Assembly (NCBI GenBank): GCA_016179005.1
Contig: JACOSF010000148.1
Coordinates: 1-5,579, forward strand
Direction: 5' to 3'
Source of the DNA: Acidobacteriota bacterium
GTDB taxonomy: Bacteria; Acidobacteriota; Terriglobia; Acidiferrales; UBA7541
DNA length: 5,579 nucleotides
The position numbers were made by a program, and so were the translations under genes. This document shows positions 1-4,893 of the stretch, piece by piece; the first letter of the stretch is position 1; the number at the start of each line of letters is the position of its first letter. The notes below the pieces were generated by a model. It worked only from the letters and a program-made list of their open reading frames with translations. It was not told the origin of the DNA and did not search any database.

Positions 1-459
1 GAAGTGGATTTGAACAGCGTGGTGGAAGAAACGCTGTCGCTCGTTTCTCACCCGCTGCGCACGGCGCGCATCTCCATCATCAAGACGCTGGAGCAGCCGC
101 TGCCGCCCGTGCTGGGCTCGGCCAACCGCTTGCAGCAGGTGTTCCTCAACCTCTTCCTCAACGCGCGCGATGCCATGCCCAATGGCGGGATGCTGGAAGT
201 GCGCTCGGTGGCCAACAACGGCTCGGTGGAGATCGAGATCACCGACACCGGCGTGGGCATCTCGCACGAATTCGTCAACCGCATCTTCGATCCGTTCTTC
301 ACCACCAAGAGCGCCAACCGCGGCACCGGATTGGGGCTATCGGTGAGCTACGGAATCATCAAGGAGCACGCCGGAAAAATTGATGTGCGCTCCACCGCGG
401 GGAAGGGCACCTCCTTCCGCCTGGAATTCCCGGTGGCCCGGAAGGCCGTGCATGTCTAA
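1..459 (+). CDS. Sensor histidine kinase, C-terminal catalytic domain (5' end missing)
   Basis: The frame is open from the first base of the window, so this is the last 152 residues of a larger protein; the sensor part and the phospho-accepting His lie upstream. What remains is a GHKL/HATPase_c ATP-binding domain with its boxes in order, numbered from the first codon: N box around N50-N54 (LNLFLNARDAM), G1 box DTGVGI at 82-87, F box FDPFFTTK at 96-103 and G2 box GTGLGL at 108-113. In this family the domain binds ATP and phosphorylates the kinase's own His, which then passes phosphate to a response regulator. The form of the N and F boxes is that of NtrB/AtoS-like kinases. The gene overlaps the next gene, an NtrC-type regulator, by 8 bases, so the two are almost certainly a cognate pair. 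The signal sensed cannot be told from this fragment. Confidence 0.95.
   Translation, partial: EVDLNSVVEETLSLVSHPLRTARISIIKTLEQPLPPVLGSANRLQQVFLNLFLNARDAMPNGGMLEVRSVANNGSVEIEITDTGVGISHEFVNRIFDPFFTTKSANRGTGLGLSVSYGIIKEHAGKIDVRSTAGKGTSFRLEFPVARKAVHV
440..445 (+). promoter_or_regulatory. Ribosome binding site of the response regulator
   Basis: GGAAGG lies 6 bases before the ATG at 452, inside the last codons of the kinase gene. It decides the start: the frame is open further upstream, but the receiver domain begins right after this ATG and the earlier ATG at 380 would only add kinase-overlapping residues. Confidence 0.7.
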
Positions 460-1945
460 GGGCGCCATCCTCGTCGTGGACGACGAAATGGAAATCCGCG
501 AGGGCCTCGAACTTCTTCTCACGTCCGAGGGCTACGAAGTTTCCGCGGCGGAAACGGGCACCGCGGGGCTCACCGCACTGGAAAACCGGCCTTACGATTT
601 GCTGTTGCTCGACGTGAGCCTGCCGGACCGCAACGGCCTGGACGTGCTGAAGGAAATCCGCGCGCGCGATCCGGAGCTTTCCGTCATCCTCATCACGGCG
701 TTCGGCTCGATTGACATGGCGCGCGCCGCGTTCAAGACCGGCGCCAAGGACTACATCACCAAGCCGTGGTCCAACGACGAGCTGCTGGCGCAGGTGGCCC
801 AGGCCGTCGAAGACCGCCGGCTGCGCGACGAAAACCTGCAACTCAAGCGCGCGCTGAAACAGCGCTACAACTTTCCCAACATCATCGGCAAGAGCGAGAA
901 GATGCGCGCGCTGTTCGACCTCATCGGGCAGGTGGCCGCTTCGCGCTCCACCGTGCTGATTCACGGCGAGTCGGGCACAGGCAAGGAGCTCATCGCCAAG
1001 GCCATCCACTCGACTTCGCCGCGCGCGGACAAGCCCTACGTGGCGGTGAACACCGGCGCCATGCCCGTGGACTTGCTGGAATCGCAACTCTTCGGCCACG
1101 TGCGAGGAGCGTTTACCGGCGCGGTCGTCGCCAAGAAAGGCTTGTTTGAAGTGGCCGACACCGGCACCATCTTCTTCGACGAGATTTCCACCATCGGCCC
1201 GGAAACGCAGGCCAAGCTGCTGCGCGTGATCCAGGAGCGCGAGTTCATGCGGCTGGGCGGCACGGAGACGATTAAGGCGGACGTGCGCCTCATCGCGGCG
1301 TCCAACGCCGACCTGCTGGGACTGGTGCGCGACGGCCGCTTCCGCGAAGACCTCTACCACCGGCTCAACGTGATCGCCCTCGCGCTTTCGCCGCTGCGCG
1401 AGCGCAAGGAAGATATTCCTCTGTTGATCGATCACTTCCTCCGCCGTTACTGCGAGGAAAATGCGAAGCCGCCGCGGCGCTTCACCGCCGCGGCCATGAA
1501 GCTGTTGATGGATTACGACTGGCCGGGGAACGTCCGCGAACTGGAAAACGTGGTGGAGCGCGCCGTGGTGCTTTCCGCCGGCGAGTTGATGGACTTTGAC
1601 CTGTTGCCGGATTCGGTTCGCTCCAAGGAAATTGTGAAGGGCGTGCGCCTGCAGTTGAGCGAAATCATGCCGCTGCTGCCCGGCGAGCCCGGGGCGCGCG
1701 CCGGCGCGGATAGCTCGGTGCCGTCACTGTTTCAGATCATGGAGGAAGTCGAGCGGCGCATCATTCTGGACATGCTCGAACAGACGAATTGGAACCAGAC
1801 AGAAGCGTCCGAGCGCTTCCAGATTCCGCTGTCCACGCTGAACCAGAAAATCAAACGCCTGGGCATCGAAACGCGACGGCGCGGGCCCGGGCGGGCGGCA
1901 GCGCCCGTGTCGAACGGCGCCCCGCACGACGCCAGCGGGAAATAA
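452..1945 (+). CDS. NtrC-family sigma54-dependent response regulator
   Basis: The protein has 497 residues and is complete, with a standard three-domain layout. The receiver (about 4-120) has acidic pocket D10/D11, phospho-acceptor D54, T82 and K104. The AAA+ domain (about 143-375) has Walker A GESGTGKE at 172-179, the sigma54-contacting loop GAFTGA at 219-224, Walker B ending FFDE at 241-244, an arginine-finger region RFREDLYHRLNV at 296-307 and WPGNVRELEN at 357-366. A Fis-type helix-turn-helix lies at about 446-472 (NQTEASERF, then STLNQKIKRLGI). Such proteins, once phosphorylated, hydrolyse ATP to open promoters held by sigma54 RNA polymerase. The intact GAFTGA argues for a true sigma54 activator. 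The start at 452 overlaps the kinase stop by 8 bases and has a good Shine-Dalgarno. The tail 474-497 is basic and Pro/Ala/Gly-rich, probably disordered. The regulon is unknown, so no symbol is given. Confidence 0.97.
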   Translation: MSKGAILVVDDEMEIREGLELLLTSEGYEVSAAETGTAGLTALENRPYDLLLLDVSLPDRNGLDVLKEIRARDPELSVILITAFGSIDMARAAFKTGAKDYITKPWSNDELLAQVAQAVEDRRLRDENLQLKRALKQRYNFPNIIGKSEKMRALFDLIGQVAASRSTVLIHGESGTGKELIAKAIHSTSPRADKPYVAVNTGAMPVDLLESQLFGHVRGAFTGAVVAKKGLFEVADTGTIFFDEISTIGPETQAKLLRVIQEREFMRLGGTETIKADVRLIAASNADLLGLVRDGRFREDLYHRLNVIALALSPLRERKEDIPLLIDHFLRRYCEENAKPPRRFTAAAMKLLMDYDWPGNVRELENVVERAVVLSAGELMDFDLLPDSVRSKEIVKGVRLQLSEIMPLLPGEPGARAGADSSVPSLFQIMEEVERRIILDMLEQTNWNQTEASERFQIPLSTLNQKIKRLGIETRRRGPGRAAAPVSNGAPHDASGK

Positions 1946-1952
1946 TCCAATC

Positions 1953-1979
1953 CACAGATTCCGCAGATTACACAGATGG
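1953..1979 (+). repeat. 9-base tandem repeat, three imperfect copies
   Basis: Three adjoining 9-mers, CACAGATTC, CGCAGATTA and CACAGATGG, start 7 bases after the regulator stop. They share the core CAGAT. Repeats of this CAGATTACACAGAT type are scattered between genes in several GC-rich bacterial genomes (general knowledge, not searched here). No function is known to me. A shorter related stretch in the opposite direction, AATCTGCG, is at 3736-3743. Confidence 0.6.
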
Positions 1980-1991
1980 GACCTAGGCTGA

Positions 1992-2031
1992 TGCCTACCC
2001 AAGCAAAAACACGCTCGGGTGGGCGCTACAT
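1992..2031 (+). repeat. REP-like hairpin element, left copy
   Basis: Arms CCTACCCAAGC (1994-2004) and GCTCGGGTGGG (2013-2023) pair over 11 positions with one G-T wobble and one A-C mismatch, around the loop AAAAACAC. G1993-C2024 and a T-G wobble extend the stem. The octamer CGCTACAT (2024-2031) follows. The same loop heptamer AAAAACA and the same octamer occur at the hairpin at 3686-3726, so both look like members of one repeat family. There is no U-tract after the stem, so it is not a typical intrinsic terminator, although it could protect the 3' end of the regulator transcript. Confidence 0.6.
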
Positions 2032-2056
2032 GAAAAGCCATGGAGTCGGTTGCGCG

Positions 2057-2062
2057 TATAAT
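2057..2062 (+). promoter_or_regulatory. Possible -10 promoter element (TATAAT)
   Basis: A perfect TATAAT sits in the gap between the regulator and the small hypothetical gene. No good -35 box lies at 16-18 bases upstream (the hexamer there is AAAGCC), so the match rests on the -10 alone. If used, transcription would start near 2069, which would exclude the ATG codons at 1976, 1991 and 2030 as starts for the small gene. Confidence 0.35.
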
Positions 2063-2083
2063 GTTTCTCGTGCCGGTGTAACT

Positions 2084-2341
2084 GTGCAGAACCCTATCGA
2101 CATTCGCATCCATTTGGATTTCGCGCCGAACACGACCCGCTACGTGCAGGCAGCGATGGAGCCTCCAGGCGCAGCTGGAATCGTGCGCGCGTCAATGCTA
2201 TTTGATCTGGTTCGGGAAATGATCCTTGCCTCTTTGCCGAAAGACCTCAGCCCGGATGAGTTGCGTCGGCGGCTGTATGAGCGCATCTACGGCGAGCCAC
2301 TGCCGGCGGATTTCAAGATGCCGGACGACGACAGCAAATAG
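2084..2341 (+). CDS. Small hypothetical protein, about 85 residues
   Basis: I do not recognise this protein firmly. Counted from the GTG at 2084 it has 85 residues. The C-terminal half looks like a compact helical domain: a helix around FDLVREMILASL, then LSPDELRRRLYERIYGEPLP, ending in an acidic tail. This resembles in style small helical proteins with an ELRRRL...YG motif that are often found beside nucleotidyltransferase-like genes, but no such partner is present here. The start is uncertain. The frame is open from ATG 1976, with further ATGs at 1991, 2030 and 2156. ATG 2030 has GGGTGGG before it, but that belongs to the REP-like hairpin, and the TATAAT at 2057 lies after it. GTG 2084 is the first start downstream of that box but has no clear Shine-Dalgarno. 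The gene ends 14 bases before the convergent HNH gene's end. Confidence 0.55.
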   Translation: MQNPIDIRIHLDFAPNTTRYVQAAMEPPGAAGIVRASMLFDLVREMILASLPKDLSPDELRRRLYERIYGEPLPADFKMPDDDSK

Positions 2342-2344
2342 CAT

Positions 2345-2366
2345 CGGAAATCGCACTACGATTCCG
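2345..2366. terminator. Hairpin between convergent genes, possible weak terminator
   Basis: CGGAAATCG (2345-2353) and CGATTCCG (2359-2366) form an 8-base-pair stem with one bulged A and the loop CACTA. It lies between the stop of the small plus-strand gene (2341) and includes the last codons and stop of the minus-strand HNH gene. The position suits a shared terminator, but neither side carries a convincing T-run (GTTTGAG on the plus side), so the call is tentative. Confidence 0.3.
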
Positions 2367-3045
2367 GTTTGAGCTCACCGCTCTTCAGTCGGTTCAGCGC
2401 CTGCTGTCTGCCTTCGAATTCATCCGTACTCAGAAATCCTGTTCGGTAAAGACTTCGAAGATAGTCCTCCGCTGAGGTGCTCCCTTTTCGGTTGTTACAG
2501 TTCCGGCAGGCGGCGACCACATTCCGATAGGAATTGTCGCCGTCGGGACGAGAGGCGACGTGCTCTATTACGTAGTTGGTAGAATCCACTGAGCGCAAAC
2601 AATAGAAACACTGGTTGCCTTCTCTGCGCAAGATAGCGACGCGATTCTCGGGAACATTGAAAAAGTCCATCTCTTCAATGCTAGGAGCCGCCACGTGTTG
2701 CTGTGCCGGAATAACGCCCGGGATTTCCGATGGTAGCTTGACTCGTATTCTTGTGCCATCGCGAACCGTATCGAGAATTTCCAGGCAGCCCTTGTCAACC
2801 AACGAACGGAGCTTTTCGTAGCACGTGCCCTCGGCGATTCTTGTCCCTTTGGCACCGACCCCGAAGCTCATTTTCTTCACGGCAGATTTGAACCCAATCG
2901 TCACTTCAGTCTTGCCGAGGAGGCGACTGTGTCGAAACACATAGAGGTAGATTGCCTGTTCGTAAGTGTCCAGTTTGGGGGCAAGGTGATCTTGAAATTC
3001 TTCAATAGCCCTGCGGATGTCAAATTCGGCAAGGGTTTCTGCCAT
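2356..3045 (-). CDS. HNH endonuclease-like protein with N-terminal winged-helix domain
   Basis: The protein has 229 residues in two parts. Residues about 1-110 look like a winged helix: helices around DTYEQAIYLYVFRH (26-39) and CYEKLRSLVDKG (75-86), then a strand-turn-strand wing with RDGTRIRVKLPSEIP. This layout occurs in phage/plasmid replication-type and transcription DNA-binding proteins. Residues 144-188 are an HNH (beta-beta-alpha metal) fold: C146-x2-C149 and C180-x2-C183 as zinc ligands, E161-H162 with H162 the likely general base, N175 in YRNVV and N184 in CRNCNNRKG at the usual third position. Fusions of this kind suggest sequence-guided DNA cleavage or nicking, but the target is unknown. 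AGGAG lies 7 bases before the ATG at 3045. The gene follows the pentapeptide gene with a 15-base gap, so the two form an operon. GC content is well below the flanks. Confidence 0.85.
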   Translation of the reverse strand: MAETLAEFDIRRAIEEFQDHLAPKLDTYEQAIYLYVFRHSRLLGKTEVTIGFKSAVKKMSFGVGAKGTRIAEGTCYEKLRSLVDKGCLEILDTVRDGTRIRVKLPSEIPGVIPAQQHVAAPSIEEMDFFNVPENRVAILRREGNQCFYCLRSVDSTNYVIEHVASRPDGDNSYRNVVAACRNCNNRKGSTSAEDYLRSLYRTGFLSTDEFEGRQQALNRLKSGELKPES

Positions 3046-3060
3046 TAAGCTGCTCCTCTA

Positions 3061-3612
3061 TCATCTCTTGCCGCTCCGAGGATCATTGTCTCGGAAGACC
3101 GCTGTGGCAACATCCGCACCGTCAAGCTTGGCTCCTGCAAAGTCGACCTCAATCAAAAGAGCAATATTCAGGTCAGATCCGGCGAAATCCGCACCGAGCA
3201 CCACTGCTTGGCGCAAATTGGCTCCCCGAAACTGACACCTATGTAGCACAGCCTGCGAAAGATCTGCTCGGAATAATTCGGCCCCACTTAGATCGGCGCC
3301 GGTCAAATCGGCCTGGCGCAGGACAGTCTCGGTCATGTCAGAGTTACTTAAGATCGCTTTTTGCAAGTTACACTGGCTTAGATCGGTGCCAACAAGTCGA
3401 GCGCCCCGCATGTCTGCGTCCTCAAGTCGAGAACCAACCAACATAGCATGAGTGAGATTTGCGGCACGTAAATCTACCCGAAATAAATCTGCCCCCACAA
3501 GGTTCGCGGGGACGCCGCCGGATTCGCCGCGGACAAATTTCCTGTGCGCGTCGAGGATGTCGCTGAGGCGCTGCTGGTTGTGAAAAATGTCCCGCGGATG
3601 GCGGAGTCCCAT
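3061..3612 (-). CDS. Pentapeptide-repeat protein
   Basis: The protein has 183 residues. Residues 1-34 form a leader helix (RLSDILDAHRKFVRGESGG) of the kind that often precedes pentapeptide repeats. Residues 35-174 are 28 uninterrupted pentapeptides of the A(D/N)Lxx type, for example GADLF, QADLT, GADLS and GANLR, with L, M, F or V at the centre. The tail is nine polar residues. Such repeats fold as a right-handed four-sided beta-helix; 28 repeats equal seven full coils. Members of the family include the DNA-mimic gyrase protectors Qnr and MfpA, but most have no known role, and nothing here identifies a gyrase ligand. There is no signal peptide or membrane segment, so it is probably cytosolic. 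AAGGGG stands 4 bases before ATG 3612. It is the first gene of a two-gene operon with the HNH protein 15 bases downstream and shares its low GC. Confidence 0.93.
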   Translation of the reverse strand: MGLRHPRDIFHNQQRLSDILDAHRKFVRGESGGVPANLVGADLFRVDLRAANLTHAMLVGSRLEDADMRGARLVGTDLSQCNLQKAILSNSDMTETVLRQADLTGADLSGAELFRADLSQAVLHRCQFRGANLRQAVVLGADFAGSDLNIALLIEVDFAGAKLDGADVATAVFRDNDPRSGKR

Positions 3613-3649
3613 GGTTCCCCTTTTATTTAAAATAAGTTTGTGAAGCTGT

Positions 3650-3655
3650 ATTCTA
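3650..3655 (-). promoter_or_regulatory. Possible -10 box for the pentapeptide/HNH operon
   Basis: On the minus strand TAGAAT (5 of 6 to TATAAT) lies 38 bases before the pentapeptide start codon, in an AT-rich stretch (3613-3660) that contrasts with the GC-rich sequence beyond it. No clear -35 box is found at the right distance. A 6-base-pair perfect palindrome, TCGCCG-CGCA-CGGCGA at 3663-3678, lies just upstream and overlaps where a -35 would be; it could be an operator, but this is only a positional inference. Confidence 0.25.
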
Positions 3656-3685
3656 CCGAAAATCGCCGCGCACGGCGAATCAAAG

Positions 3686-3726
3686 AGTGGCGACCCGCCC
3701 CAAAAACAGGTGGGTCGCCGCTACAT
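3686..3726 (+). repeat. REP-like hairpin element, right copy
   Basis: AGTGGCGACCCGCC (3686-3699) pairs along its full 14 bases with GGTGGGTCGCCGCT (3709-3722), two of the pairs being G-T wobbles, around the loop CCAAAAACA. The octamer CGCTACAT (3719-3726) overlaps the end of the right arm. Loop and octamer match the hairpin at 1992-2031 in the same orientation. It lies between the divergent pentapeptide and pta genes, so it cannot be a 3' terminator for either. Confidence 0.65.
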
Positions 3727-3784
3727 AACTGCCTGAATCTGCGTTCATCGGGGAATTCGGTTTTTGTGGTAATTTGAAGCAGCC

Positions 3785-4807
3785 ATGAACCTGCTGGAGA
3801 TGCTCAAAACGCGCGCGCGGGCGGTACCGCAGCATATCGTCCTGCCGGAAGGCGAGGACCCGCGCGTAATCGCCGCTGCGGCGCGTGTGGCTGGTGAGGG
3901 CTACGCCAAGCTGACGCTGCTGGGACGGCCGAACGTGATTCAATCCGCGGCGGCGCAAGTGCGCGCTTCGCTTGCCGGCGTGACGCTGCTGGACCCCGGC
4001 ACGAGCCCGCACCTGGACCGCTACGCGCAAATTTATTTCGAGCGACGGCGGGCGCGCGGCACGACGCTCGACGAAGCGCACACGACGGCCGCCAAGCCGC
4101 TGTACTTCGCTTCGCTGATGGTGGCGGCGGGCCACGCGGACGGCGCGGTGGGCGGCGCGGCCAACACTACCGCGGAAACCGTGCGCGCGGCGCTGCACTG
4201 CATTGGCCTTGCGCCGCAGCACAAACTCGTTTCCAGTTTTTTCCTGATGGTGCTGCCGCGCGGGGATTTCGGCGCGGGCGGCGCGCTGCTCTTCGCCGAC
4301 TGCGGCGTGGTGCCGGACCCGGCGCCCGGCGAACTCGCGGAAATCGCTGTGGCCACAGCCGAGAGTGCGCGCGCGTTTCTCGAAGTGGAGCCGCGCGTCG
4401 CGTTGCTTTCCTTCTCCACGAAAGGCTCCGCCGAGCATCCGCGCGTGGCAAAAGTCCGCGAAGCGCTGCACATTCTCCGCGCGCGCGCGCCGGAACTGGC
4501 CGCGGACGGCGAATTGCAGGCCGACGCCGCGCTGGTGCCCGCCATCGGCGCGAGCAAGGCTCCCGGCTCCGCGGTCGCAGGCCGTGCCAACGTGCTTATT
4601 TTCCCGGACCTTGATTCCGGGAACATCGCCTACAAGCTGGTCGAGCGGCTAGGCGGCGCCGTCGCGCTGGGTCCCATCCTGCAGGGCCTCGACCGCCCGG
4701 CGAACGACCTCTCGCGGGGCTGCTCATCTGCGGATATCGCCAACGTGGTCGCTATCACCGCCGTGCAAGCCATCGCGCGGGGCGCTTCGGCGCATCAAAG
4801 GGCGTAG
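3785..4807 (+). CDS. pta: Phosphate acetyltransferase (EC 2.3.1.8)
   Basis: The enzyme moves the acetyl group between coenzyme A and phosphate, making acetyl phosphate from acetyl-CoA or the reverse, in the cytosol. It is 340 residues long, the length of the short Pta class without an N-terminal regulatory domain. Family motifs run in order: LPEGEDPR 20-27, ADGAVGGA 118-125, a FADCGVVPDP segment 170-179, SFSTKGSAEHP 209-219, FPDLDSGNIAYKL 273-285 and GPILQGLDRPANDLSRGCS 296-314. S310, R311 and D317 keep the spacing of active-site Ser309, Arg310 and Asp316 described for the Methanosarcina thermophila enzyme. The glycine of VGGA and the Asn of ANTTA replace the more usual Ser and His. The start at ATG 3785 fits the family's N-terminus; only a weak GAAG precedes it. 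No acetate kinase gene is adjacent within the window. GC is very high, as in the backbone. Confidence 0.97.
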   Translation: MNLLEMLKTRARAVPQHIVLPEGEDPRVIAAAARVAGEGYAKLTLLGRPNVIQSAAAQVRASLAGVTLLDPGTSPHLDRYAQIYFERRRARGTTLDEAHTTAAKPLYFASLMVAAGHADGAVGGAANTTAETVRAALHCIGLAPQHKLVSSFFLMVLPRGDFGAGGALLFADCGVVPDPAPGELAEIAVATAESARAFLEVEPRVALLSFSTKGSAEHPRVAKVREALHILRARAPELAADGELQADAALVPAIGASKAPGSAVAGRANVLIFPDLDSGNIAYKLVERLGGAVALGPILQGLDRPANDLSRGCSSADIANVVAITAVQAIARGASAHQRA

Positions 4808-4852
4808 GGACGGGCGGTTGCCGGTTTACGCTGATGCGCGCAGAACAAAAAC

Positions 4853-4887
4853 GAAAAGAGAAAAGAGAAAATAGAAAAGAGGAAACC
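4853..4887 (+). repeat. Purine 7-base tandem array (GAAAAGA/GAAAATA)
   Basis: Four 7-mers, GAAAAGA, GAAAAGA, GAAAATA and GAAAAGA, followed by a degenerate GGAAACC, lie just upstream of the secreted-protein start. They are the near-complement of the pyrimidine array at 4911-4945. The two arrays could pair over roughly 32 bases with about five mismatches, leaving the start codon in the loop. Confidence 0.7.
4878..4883 (+). promoter_or_regulatory. Ribosome binding site inside the purine repeat
   Basis: AGAGGA ends 10 bases before ATG 4894, a slightly long spacing. It is the only reasonable Shine-Dalgarno for the secreted protein and favours 4894 over the in-frame ATG at 4834, which has none. 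It lies in the left arm of the inverted 7-base arrays, so pairing would hide it. Confidence 0.5.
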
Positions 4888-4893
4888 CGCCGC

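Noticed and set aside
766..1149. Plus-strand frame within the regulator
   Set aside because: It is an Arg/Ala-rich frameshifted reading of the regulator's own codons, with no motif.
359..1435. Long minus-strand open frame opposite the response regulator (358 residues)
   Set aside because: It is the antisense of a fully recognised AAA+ regulator in GC-rich sequence, where long antisense frames are common. It shows His/Arg/Ala-rich composition with no domain.
1953..1979. CRISPR-like repeat
   Set aside because: The units are 9 bases and directly adjoining, with no spacers and no cas genes.
1992..2031. Intrinsic terminator for the two-component operon
   Set aside because: The hairpin is strong enough, but CGCTACATGA follows instead of a T-run, and the same element lies at 3686-3726, where it cannot act as a 3' terminator for either divergent gene.
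3680..4471. Minus-strand open frame opposite pta (263 residues)
   Set aside because: It is the antisense of pta, His/Arg-rich, and runs through the hairpin and the pta start region; no recognisable domain.
4033..4626. Second minus-strand frame opposite pta
   Set aside because: Low-complexity Ala/Ser/Arg composition typical of antisense GC-rich codons.
4808..4833. Terminator after pta
   Set aside because: No stem followed by a T-run is seen in the short gap, so read-through into the secreted-protein gene remains possible.
4834..4893. Upstream in-frame ATG at 4834 as the start of the secreted protein
   Set aside because: No Shine-Dalgarno precedes it, and it would add 20 highly basic residues encoded by the purine repeat in front of a normal signal peptide.
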